A program made the translations under genes and the position numbers. A stretch of 57,554 nt of DNA from a bacterium HR11 (GTDB lineage Bacteria > Acidobacteriota > HRBIN11). Location: NCBI GenBank assembly GCA_002898535.1, contig BEHN01000019.1, forward strand, positions 1 to 57,554, in the 5' to 3' direction. This document shows positions 43,233-53,074 of this stretch, piece by piece (within the stretch, counting starts at the first letter, position 1; each line of letters opens with the position of its first letter). Under the pieces are notes generated by a model, which saw only the letters and a program-made list of their open reading frames with translations, was not told the DNA's origin and ran no database searches.

Positions 43233-43525
43233 CGCTCACCTCCGATGACCTTCGGGACCTTGAAATACTGATCGTCGTGCAGGGGCGCATTGCGTAAGGC
43301 CTGCGCTCGGTCCAGACCGGGCGCCGGGACGTCGTCCCGATAGGCCTGCGGGCGCGGGACCCAGTTCCGGAAGGGCGGGACATCCCGCAGGTCCAGCGTC
43401 TGGAGCTGATCGATGTATTCCAGGATGCGGTTCAACTGCTCGGTGTACAGGGCGTACTCGGCCTCCGTCAGCTCCAGGGCCGCCAGCTGGGCCACGTGAG
43501 CGACCATCTCCCGCGTGATCTTCAT
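43229..43525 (-). CDS. gatC: Asp-tRNA(Asn)/Glu-tRNA(Gln) amidotransferase subunit C
   Basis: This 98-residue GatC wraps around and stabilises the GatA-GatB interface. REMVAHVAQLAALELTEAE, LNRILEYIDQLQTLD and LRNAPLHDDQYFKVPKVI are conserved. It is first in the gatC-gatA-M50 run. A GATGCAG heptamer repeat block starts about 25 bases upstream of its ATG. Confidence 0.95.
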   Translation of the reverse strand: MKITREMVAHVAQLAALELTEAEYALYTEQLNRILEYIDQLQTLDLRDVPPFRNWVPRPQAYRDDVPAPGLDRAQALRNAPLHDDQYFKVPKVIGGER

Positions 43526-43659
43526 CTCGGGCCTCCATGCCTCCGACGCGAGATGCAGGATACAAAAGGCAGGATGCAGGATGCAAGATGCAGGGTGCGG
43601 GATCGCCGGAAACCCGCATGGTCATTTCCGGTCTCGGGCCCCGGGCCAGGGGGAAGACC
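43526..43659. repeat. heptamer repeats upstream of gatC
   Basis: 43550-43600 carries GAGATGCAGGATACA, GGCAGGATGCAGGATGCA and similar 7-bp units. No gene supported. Confidence 0.65.
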
Positions 43660-44086
43660 GAATGGCGAGTAGCGAGTAGCGAGTGGCGAGTGGCGAATGG
43701 CGAACGGCGAGTGGCGAATAGCGAGTAGCGAATGGCGAGTGGCGAATAGTTTGTAGGGTCTGGGATCGATATCGGACCCCGGCTCGCCGTCCCGCCGTCA
43801 CGACGCCACGTTGAAATAGCGACCCCGCTCTTGCGAGCGGGGCTTGGATCCCTTTTCGGTCATTCGGGCGTTCGGCCCCTTCACGACGAATTTCCCGGGT
43901 CCCGGACGTCCGGCATCAATCCGACCATGGACCATAGGCCACAGACCATGGACCGGCTTGGGCCCCGGGGGTCTATGGTCCATGGTCCATGGTCTGTGGT
44001 CTGTGGTCTATGGTCCATGGTCGGATTGATGAGACCGGTTCTATTCTCCCGTTCCCGATCCCCATCCCGCATCCTGGATCTTGCAT
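43660..44086 (+). repeat. left arm of a long inverted repeat flanking the zap cassette
   Basis: Blocks in order: GCGAGTGGCGAAT units, GGATCGATATCGGACCCCGG, the CGCTCTTGCGAGCGGGG hairpin, GGTCATTCGGGCGTTCGGCC, CCGGACGTCCGGCATC, a nested palindrome of CCATGGACCATAG/CTATGGTCCATGG units, then GGATTGATGAGACCGGTTCT. All return in reverse order and strand at 44948-45380 with few mismatches. Confidence 0.88.
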
Positions 44087-44120
44087 CAATCCTCCCCCAT
44101 CATCCCGGAACGGAAGTTTT

Positions 44121-44149
44121 TTGATCAGACGTGACGGTTGTGCTAAACT
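44121..44149 (+). promoter_or_regulatory. promoter of the zapB-like/zapA pair
   Basis: TTGATC (44121-44126), a 17-base spacer and TAAACT (44144-44149). A hairpin CCTCGAT/ATCGAGG sits at 44155-44178 in the predicted 5' leader, just before the GAGGAG ribosome-binding site. Confidence 0.62.
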
Positions 44150-44186
44150 GAAGGCCTCGATAAGCAGGGCCATCGAGGAGATTCCG

Positions 44187-44609
44187 TTGGCGACTTCCAG
44201 GTCCGACCGAGACGTGCACGCCAGCCCGCCGACCGCCGTCTCCCGGGAATTGCCGAAGACCGTCCCTTCCGACGAGGCCGTCGGGCGAGGACTGGGGAGC
44301 CGCCCCGGGCCCAAGGTTGGAGCCGCTTCCGATGAGTGGAACCAGCCGGGGCCGCCCATGACCGAGCAACAGACGCTCGAACAGCTCCTCGAGTACGTCC
44401 GGCGGCTCATCAAAAAATACCAAGCCCTGGAGGCGGAGAATCAGGCCCTGCGGCGGCGGATAGACGACCTCCAGCAGAGAGCGGACGCGACGGAACAGGA
44501 GAACCAGAAACTTCGAGCCCGCCTGGAAACCTTGGAAGCCGAACGGGACGCCATCCGCCTCCAGGTCGCCGAGCTCGTGCGCGAGCTTGAGAACCTCGAA
44601 TTGGAATGA
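44187..44609 (+). CDS. ZapB-like coiled-coil protein
   Basis: The last 83 residues (from an internal ATG at 44358, MTEQQTLEQLLEYV) form one uninterrupted coiled coil: IKKYQALEAENQALRRRIDD and so on to LVRELENLELE. Small coiled coils directly upstream of zapA resemble ZapB-type division proteins that bundle with ZapA at the Z-ring. I begin at TTG 44187 because GAGGAG sits six bases before it and the promoter lies just upstream, which gives a 140-residue protein with a disordered N-terminus. The shorter ATG start lacks a good ribosome-binding site but is possible. Confidence 0.6.
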   Translation: MATSRSDRDVHASPPTAVSRELPKTVPSDEAVGRGLGSRPGPKVGAASDEWNQPGPPMTEQQTLEQLLEYVRRLIKKYQALEAENQALRRRIDDLQQRADATEQENQKLRARLETLEAERDAIRLQVAELVRELENLELE

Positions 44610-44615
44610 GGCCCC

Positions 44616-44939
44616 ATGCCGGTCCGGGTTCAGATCCTGGGCGTGCAACTGCAATTACGCACCACCGTCCCCCACGACGTCCTGATTCAGGTCCTCCAGG
44701 ACGTCGAGGCCCGGGCCCGTCAGATCATGGAACTCACCGGAGAGACGAACCGGGCCCACGTGTTCCTCATCACGGCCCTCAACCTGGCCTTGGAACTCCA
44801 CGAGGCTCGACAGGGCTACCGGTCCCTTTCCCAGACGGCCGGCCATCTCCTGAAAGAGCTTCAAGCCTGCCTGCAAGAGGAGTCCCGAGAGACCTCCCGG
44901 CTGGACATCCTGACCACACCGGAGGAATCGACGGATTGA
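44616..44939 (+). CDS. zapA: cell division protein ZapA
   Basis: This 107-residue protein matches ZapA: VRVQILGVQLQLRTTVP at the N-terminal beta region, then IQVLQDVEARARQIMELTG and a long helix ending in SLSQTAGHLLKELQA. ZapA crosslinks FtsZ filaments. It follows the ZapB-like gene by six bases. The usual downstream neighbours 6S RNA and cyclo-ligase are absent here; the right arm of a long inverted repeat begins within about 10 bases of the stop. Confidence 0.82.
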   Translation: MPVRVQILGVQLQLRTTVPHDVLIQVLQDVEARARQIMELTGETNRAHVFLITALNLALELHEARQGYRSLSQTAGHLLKELQACLQEESRETSRLDILTTPEESTD

Positions 44940-44947
44940 GGGGGAGG

Positions 44948-45380
44948 ACCCCGACCAGGATGCAGGATGGGGATCGGGAACGGGAGAATAGAACCGGTCT
45001 CATCAATCCGACCATGGACCATAGACCACAGACCACAGACCATGGACCATGGACCATAGACCCCCGGGGCCCAAGCCGGTCCATGGTCTGTGGTCTATGG
45101 TCCATGGTCGGATGGATGCCGGACGTCCGGGAACCCGGGAAATTCGTCGTGAAGGGGCCGAACGCCCGAATGACCGAAAAGGGATCCAAGCCCCGCTCGC
45201 AAGAGCGGGGGCGCTATTTCAACGCGGCGTCGTGACGGCGGGACGGCGAGCCGGGGTCCGATATCGATCCCGGACTTTACAAACTATTCGCCACTCGCTA
45301 CTCGCCATTCGCCATTCGCCATTCGCCATTCGCTACTCGCTATTCGCCACTCGCCACTCGCCGTTCGCCATTCGCCCTAT
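44948..45380 (-). repeat. right arm of the long inverted repeat
   Basis: Reverse complement of 43660-44086 block by block: GAACCGGTCTCATCAATCC, the CCATGGACCATAGACCACAG palindrome, GATGCCGGACGTCCGG, GGCCGAACGCCCGAATGACC, the CCCCGCTCGCAAGAGCGGGG hairpin, TCCGATATCGATCC and about twelve ATTCGCC/ACTCGCC units. Confidence 0.88.
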
Positions 45381-45432
45381 TAAAAACCGGGACCCGGCAC
45401 CGGATACCCGGGACCTGACTTCACAGTCCGCC

Positions 45433-46176
45433 ATGACGAGTGTCGCTTCGTATCGTCTGTGGGAATGGCCTTGGCAGTGGGTCCGGGACCTCGTCCCCGG
45501 GACGTTCGACACGGTCCTCTTGCCCGTCGGGACGATGGAGGCTCACGGCGTTATCCCGCTGGGGACGGATGCCCTCGTGCCCCTGGCCCTGGCCGAGGCG
45601 CTGGCACCCCGCCTGCCGGCCGTCGTGGCGCCCCCTATTTACTACGGCCTGACGAGTTCCTTCCGGCACTACCCGGGTTCGATGACGCTCCCGGCTCGGT
45701 TATTTACAGCTTACGCAGGTCACGTGCTCGCCGAGCTGGCCCGGATGGGCTTCCGGAAGCTGGTCGTCCTGAACGGCCACGGGGGACAAGCCGCTGAGGT
45801 TCGGGAAGCCGCCCGGCGGGTCCACCGGAGGGCCGCTTGCGGAGTTGTCGTCCTCGAGTGGTGGGAGCATGCGCCCGTCCCCGACTTCATGGGGCCGCCC
45901 GGAAGCCACGGCGGGACGGCCGAGACGGCGGCCGTCCAGGCAATCCGACCCGAGTGGGTCTACCGGGACCTGTGGCGGGAGGACCTCCAGGCACCCGTCC
46001 GACCGGGCCTGCAGGCCTACCCCTTCCCGGGTCCCGTCATGCAGGTCGAAGGCGAGACGCTCCGGTTCCTGTCGGAGGCCGAGGCCCGGGCCTACTTCGA
46101 CAGCGTCGTGGCCGTCGTGGAAGCGACTCTCCGCCGGGTCTTCCGCCAGTGGTCCGACCTGGGGTTGGTGGAATAG
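45433..46176 (+). CDS. creatininase-family amidohydrolase
   Basis: This 247-residue metal-dependent amidohydrolase belongs to the creatininase family (PF02633). LLPVGTMEAHGVIPLGTDAL binds metal through Glu and His; YYGLTSSFRHYPGSMTL, VVLNGHGGQ and GSHGGTAETAAV complete the site. Members cleave creatinine, formamidopyrimidine intermediates of riboflavin/F420-type pathways (ArfB-like) or peptide tails (MftE-like). No mycofactocin genes are here. I start at the ATG at 45433, just after the inverted-repeat arm. The substrate is not determinable. Confidence 0.9.
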   Translation: MTSVASYRLWEWPWQWVRDLVPGTFDTVLLPVGTMEAHGVIPLGTDALVPLALAEALAPRLPAVVAPPIYYGLTSSFRHYPGSMTLPARLFTAYAGHVLAELARMGFRKLVVLNGHGGQAAEVREAARRVHRRAACGVVVLEWWEHAPVPDFMGPPGSHGGTAETAAVQAIRPEWVYRDLWREDLQAPVRPGLQAYPFPGPVMQVEGETLRFLSEAEARAYFDSVVAVVEATLRRVFRQWSDLGLVE

Positions 46177-46230
46177 TCGGTGCTGGGTGTCGGGCCTGGG
46201 CCTCAGGGGCCCAGACCGGTTCACCTCGCA

Positions 46231-46509
46231 TCACGCCGCTTCCGTCGACTGGATGGCCTTTGGCTTGCGGCGCTTGCCCAACAGACGGGCGACCAACGTG
46301 GCGGGCATCAGGGCCGACAGGACCACGTGACCCGTGTCCAGGATCAGGACGGAACGGGTCTGACGGCCCTCCGTCACGTCGATGACCTTTCCCATCTGCT
46401 TGGCTTCCTTGCGGAGGCGCTTGATGGGAGCCGAACGGGGCGACACGATGGCGATGATGCGGCTGGCGATCACGGCGTTGCCGTGACCCACGTTCAAGAT
46501 CTCACGCAT
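46231..46509 (-). CDS. RemA/DUF370 family regulatory protein
   Basis: This 92-residue protein has the DUF370 pattern: ILNVGHGNAVIASRIIAIVSP, then SAPIKRLRKEAKQMGKVIDVTEG and TRSVLILDTGHVVLSAL. In Bacillus, RemA forms DNA-binding ring oligomers that activate matrix genes; outside Firmicutes it often sits near gmk/rpoZ and its role is unknown. The C-terminus adds basic residues. I start at the ATG at 46509, behind AGGAAAGGG. Confidence 0.9.
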   Translation of the reverse strand: MREILNVGHGNAVIASRIIAIVSPRSAPIKRLRKEAKQMGKVIDVTEGRQTRSVLILDTGHVVLSALMPATLVARLLGKRRKPKAIQSTEAA

Positions 46510-46641
46510 ACCCTTTCCTCTCTGGGATCCGATCTCATCCTCCCTCACGGGCCCGCGCCCTGTCCGAGCGGACAGGGGCATTCCTCCCATCTGGAAGGCC
46601 CCACGGTCGAATCGGCGACCGCGCGCAGTATCAACTGTAAT

Positions 46642-48489
46642 TTAGTCCTTCCGGAGCCAAGCGTAAAGGGCTTCGGCCCGCCGGCGACCGACGACCCGAG
46701 CGATCTCCTCGACGGGGGTCTCCCGCAGGACGTCCAGACTCCCGAAGCGTTCGAGGAGCCGACGGGCCAGGCGGGGACCGATGCCCGGGACTTCCGTCAG
46801 GGCCAACTGAAGCTCGGCCCGGCGGTGGAGACGCCGGTAGTAGCCGATGACCCAGCGGTGGGCCTCGTCCCGGACGTGCTGGAGGAGCCGCAGGGCCGGT
46901 GTATGGCGGGGCCACCGGAGGGGCTCCGGCGAGGTAGGCACGTAGATTTCTTCCTCTCGCTTCGCCAGGGCGATGACGGGGATGTGGCCACAGCCGGCCT
47001 GGGCCAGGGCCTCTTGAGCCGCATGAAGCTGGCCCCGGCCGCCGTCGATCAGGATCAGGTCAGGAAGTGGCAATCGCTCCCGCAGGGAACCGGCGTAGCG
47101 CCGGTAGACGGCCTCCCGCATGCAGGCGTAGTCGTCGGGACCCTCGACGGTCCGAATCCGAAAGCGCCGGTATTCAGACTTCTTGGGCCGACCGCCCTCG
47201 AAGACGACGACCCCGCCGACGTTCCACTGCCCTTGGATGTTCGAGATGTCGAAGCCCTCGATGCGGTACGGAAACGTCGGCAGGTTCAGCATGTGCTGAA
47301 GCGACCGGAGGGTCGCATATTCGTCGGCGGCCTCGCCCTCGGGGGCGCTCCGCAGGAGCTGACGGGCGTGGTGGCCGACCCACTCGAGACGGTCCCGGTC
47401 GGCGTCCGACAGTTCAGCCGGGACCCGAAGACGGACGGGCCGACCGAAGTGCCGCTCGAGCCAGGCCTCCAGTTCAGACCGCTCGGCCAGGTCCACGGGA
47501 AGCCAGACCTCGTCAGGCGGCTGGGCGACCGTCAGGTAAAACTGGGTCAGGACCTGGACCCACCACTCGTCGTCGAGCAGGACCTCCGTCTCGGGCGGCG
47601 GCTCGAGGCCCGGGAGCCGGTCCCAGACGAACTCCCGCCGGTCCACGAAGAGGCCGTGGCGGATGAGGAAGACGACGAGGACCACGCGCCCGCCCTCGAC
47701 GGCGGCGCCGACGAGGTCGACGGACCGCCCGGTCGGGTCGACGATGCGGGACGTCGGCGTCCAGTCCCGGAGGGCCCGGACGGCGTCCCGATAGAAGGCG
47801 GCCGCCTCGAACTCCATCCGGCGGGCGTGCTCTTGCATCCGGCGTTCCAGCTCGGCCAGGACGCCCGCCCGGTCGCCCTCGAGGAAGCGGACGGCGGCCT
47901 CGGCGTCGGCCCGGTAGGCGTCCCGGTCGATGTAGTGCATGCAGGGGCCCGAGCACCGCCGGATGTGGTACAGCAAGCACACGGGGTACGTCCGGGTCCC
48001 GTCCAGGGGCAGGTCGCAGGCCCGGATGCGGAAGATGCGGTGGACGAACTGGAGGACCCGGCGGGCGTGGCCGACCGAGAGGAAGGGCCCGAAGTAGCGA
48101 GCCCCGTCGTTTTCGATGCGGAAGGCGACCTCGGCCCGAGGATACGGCTCCTGGAGGGTGATGCGGACGTACGGAAGGTTGCGGGTGTCCTTCAGGAGGG
48201 CATTGTACCGGGGCTGGTGCCGCCGGATCATCTGAGCCTCGAGGATGAGGGCCTCGAGGGGCGTCTGGGTCGCGACCCAGTCGACGTAGGCCGCCTCCCG
48301 GAGGAGGTAGGGGACCATCGGGCGGGTGTCGTGGCCCGAAAAGTACTGGCGGACCCGGTCCCGAAGGGAATTGGCCTTCCCGATGTACAGGAAGCGGCCC
48401 CGGCGGTCCTTAAAAAAGTAGACCCCCGGCTGATTCGGCATCTTCCGGACCCGCTCGACGAGACTCGAACGAACGTTCCCAGTGACCAT
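46642..48489 (-). CDS. uvrC: excinuclease ABC subunit C
   Basis: This 615-residue UvrC makes both incisions around UvrAB-bound DNA lesions. The GIY-YIG nuclease comes first (GVYFFKDRRGRFLYIGKA), then the Cys-bearing region RRCSGPCM. The UVR motif for UvrB contact is near MQEHARRMEFEAAAFYRD. The RNase H-like nuclease has IEGFDISNIQGQ and LILIDGGRGQL, and helix-hairpin-helix EVPGIGPRLARRLLERFGS ends the protein. Its ATG directly follows the acnA stop with no gap, implying translational coupling. Confidence 0.96.
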   Translation of the reverse strand: MVTGNVRSSLVERVRKMPNQPGVYFFKDRRGRFLYIGKANSLRDRVRQYFSGHDTRPMVPYLLREAAYVDWVATQTPLEALILEAQMIRRHQPRYNALLKDTRNLPYVRITLQEPYPRAEVAFRIENDGARYFGPFLSVGHARRVLQFVHRIFRIRACDLPLDGTRTYPVCLLYHIRRCSGPCMHYIDRDAYRADAEAAVRFLEGDRAGVLAELERRMQEHARRMEFEAAAFYRDAVRALRDWTPTSRIVDPTGRSVDLVGAAVEGGRVVLVVFLIRHGLFVDRREFVWDRLPGLEPPPETEVLLDDEWWVQVLTQFYLTVAQPPDEVWLPVDLAERSELEAWLERHFGRPVRLRVPAELSDADRDRLEWVGHHARQLLRSAPEGEAADEYATLRSLQHMLNLPTFPYRIEGFDISNIQGQWNVGGVVVFEGGRPKKSEYRRFRIRTVEGPDDYACMREAVYRRYAGSLRERLPLPDLILIDGGRGQLHAAQEALAQAGCGHIPVIALAKREEEIYVPTSPEPLRWPRHTPALRLLQHVRDEAHRWVIGYYRRLHRRAELQLALTEVPGIGPRLARRLLERFGSLDVLRETPVEEIARVVGRRRAEALYAWLRKD

Positions 48490-51234
<2,745 letters not shown>

Positions 51235-51285
51235 GACGGCGTCTCCTCGGGGGCCGAAGATGTCAGAGAGGGCGGCGTCGGATAT

Positions 51286-51291
51286 ATTATA
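51286..51291 (-). promoter_or_regulatory. -10 box of acnA
   Basis: The minus strand reads TATAATATATCC here, about 52 bases before the acnA ATG. No convincing -35 hexamer is visible, the same situation as at 68-73. Confidence 0.5.
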
Positions 51292-51378
51292 GGCGGTGGG
51301 GCCGTAAGGCAGTAGGGTCGCTCGAGGGCCCGGCCGTTCGGGCCAGCTCCCGAATCCCGCAGGGCCGAATTCCCGGAT

Positions 51379-51942
51379 ATGGACAAGGAACGGCGCGCAC
51401 GGGACGAGATCGTCCTCCTGGTCGACGACCGGGACCGTTTCACGGGCCGGTATGCCTCTCGGGCCGAGGCCCATCGGGGCGACGGCCTCCATCACCGGGC
51501 CTTCGTCTGTATCCTGTTCGACCGGGCCGGCCGGGTCTTGCTTCAACGTCGGCGCCACTGGCTGTGGGACGGCCTGTGGGACCTGACGGCCGTCAGCCAT
51601 GTCCTCTACCGGGACGGCCGCCGGGAGACTTATGCTCAGGCCGCCGCTCGGGCGCTTCGGAAGGAGATGGGCATCACCGGCGTTCGGGTCCGAAAAGCGA
51701 CGGGCTTCAACTACTTCGTCCGGCACCCGGCCCGAGACGCCTGCGAAAACGAGTACTGCGCCGTTTTGGTCGGCTCCTACGACGGTCCCGTCCGGCCGGA
51801 CGCCGAGGACGTCTACGAGTATTGCTGGGTGGCCTGGGAAGACTTCGTCCGGGACGTGAAGACCCGTCCCGAGGCGTACACGCCCTGGGCCCGCCTGAGC
51901 GTCGAGGCCCTGGCCCGGGTCGGCTGGGAGCCTGGGAGATAG
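51379..51942 (+). CDS. Nudix protein resembling type 1 isopentenyl-diphosphate isomerase
   Basis: The 187-residue protein follows the IDI-1 layout: [74 protein letters not shown] and [12 protein letters not shown]. Type 1 IDI needs a Cys in the (N/T)xxCxHP motif; here it reads LTAVSH, so the Cys is missing, while the Glu in NEYC remains. The canonical Nudix box is also degenerate ([10 protein letters not shown]). It may be a house-cleaning hydrolase or a non-isomerase relative. Confidence 0.78.
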   Translation: MDKERRARDEIVLLVDDRDRFTGRYASRAEAHRGDGLHHRAFVCILFDRAGRVLLQRRRHWLWDGLWDLTAVSHVLYRDGRRETYAQAAARALRKEMGITGVRVRKATGFNYFVRHPARDACENEYCAVLVGSYDGPVRPDAEDVYEYCWVAWEDFVRDVKTRPEAYTPWARLSVEALARVGWEPGR

Positions 51943-52024
51943 GTGCCGGGTGTCGGGTGTTCGACGTCGGAAGGACCTGACACCCGGCCCCCCACACCGA
52001 ACATCCGACGGGGAGGTTACGGAG

Positions 52025-53074
52025 ATGAGCGACCGCTTGGGACGGACCCAGCAGGCCCTGAAGGCCGTCACGCAGGGGGCGGCCTTGGACTTTGCGACGG
52101 CCCGCCAGCTCGGCGAGGACATCGCCTCTGGGGAACTCCCGCCGGAGCTGGTCGGCGCCGTCCTGACGGCCCTGGCCATGCGGGGGGAGGCCCCTTCGGA
52201 GATCGCCGGCCTGGCGGACGCCATGCGTTCGCAGGCCCGGCGGGTCGAGCATCCCCTGACGCGGACGGCGGTCGACACGTGCGGCACGGGCGGGGACGGC
52301 TTCCATACGTGGAACGTCTCGACGGCGGCGGCCTTCGTCGTGTCCTCGCTGGGTGTGCCTGTCGTCAAGCACGGCAATCGGGCCGTCTCCTCCCAGTGCG
52401 GGAGCGCCGACGTCCTGCAGGCCCTGGGTATCGCCTGGCCCGACACGCCGGAGAAGGCCGCCCAGCTCCTTCACGACACGCACTTCACCTTTCTCTTCGC
52501 ACCCTATTTCCATCCGGCCATGAAGGCCGTCGCCCCGATCCGGCGGCATTTGGGCATCCGGACCGTCTTCAACATCCTGGGACCCCTCACGAATCCGGCC
52601 TTCGTGCGGTACCAGATGATCGGCGTCTTCCGGCGGGACCTCTTGGAGCGCTTGGCCCCTGTATTTACCCACCTGGGTCACGAGCGGGTCCTCCTGGTCC
52701 ATCACGAGACCGGTATGGACGAAGCCGCCTCCTTCGGCCAGACCTACGTCGTCCGGGTCGAGCGGCAGGGGACCGACGTGACCTTTCACGAGGATTGTCT
52801 GAACCCTCGGGCCTGGGGCCTCGGGTCCGGCTCGGTCGAGGACCTGCGGGGCGGTTCGCCGGAGGAGAACGCCCAGATCATCGGGGACCTCTTGCGGAAT
52901 CGGGACCGGGGCCCCCGGCGGGACACCCTGCTCGTGAACTCGGCCCTGGCCCTCTGGGCCGCCGGTCGGGTCGGTACGGTCGAAGAGGGCCTGGCCCAGG
53001 CCGAGGAAGCCCTGACCAGCGGGCGTGCCTATGACCAGCTCGAGCGTCTCCGCCAGCGGTCCGGCCCGGCGTGA
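52025..53074 (+). CDS. trpD: anthranilate phosphoribosyltransferase
   Basis: This 349-residue TrpD joins anthranilate and PRPP in tryptophan synthesis. [19 protein letters not shown] binds [41 protein letters not shown] and [14 protein letters not shown] complete the active site. It is isolated from other trp genes here and overlaps pbpC by about 44 bases. Some TrpD-family proteins act outside tryptophan synthesis, but the motifs here are canonical. ATG 52025 follows GGGGAGG. Confidence 0.93.
   Translation: MSDRLGRTQQALKAVTQGAALDFATARQLGEDIASGELPPELVGAVLTALAMRGEAPSEIAGLADAMRSQARRVEHPLTRTAVDTCGTGGDGFHTWNVSTAAAFVVSSLGVPVVKHGNRAVSSQCGSADVLQALGIAWPDTPEKAAQLLHDTHFTFLFAPYFHPAMKAVAPIRRHLGIRTVFNILGPLTNPAFVRYQMIGVFRRDLLERLAPVFTHLGHERVLLVHHETGMDEAASFGQTYVVRVERQGTDVTFHEDCLNPRAWGLGSGSVEDLRGGSPEENAQIIGDLLRNRDRGPRRDTLLVNSALALWAAGRVGTVEEGLAQAEEALTSGRAYDQLERLRQRSGPA

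Noticed and set aside
44155-44357. Possible 6S RNA near zapA
   Set aside because: 6S RNA usually lies downstream of zapA. I can see only one 7-bp hairpin and a good ribosome-binding site with a TTG start; no 6S-like central bubble could be drawn with confidence.
51235-52446. Upstream extension of the acnA frame
   Set aside because: It is antisense to the Nudix and trpD genes; aconitase motifs start after ATG 51234, where a ribosome-binding site and -10 box lie.
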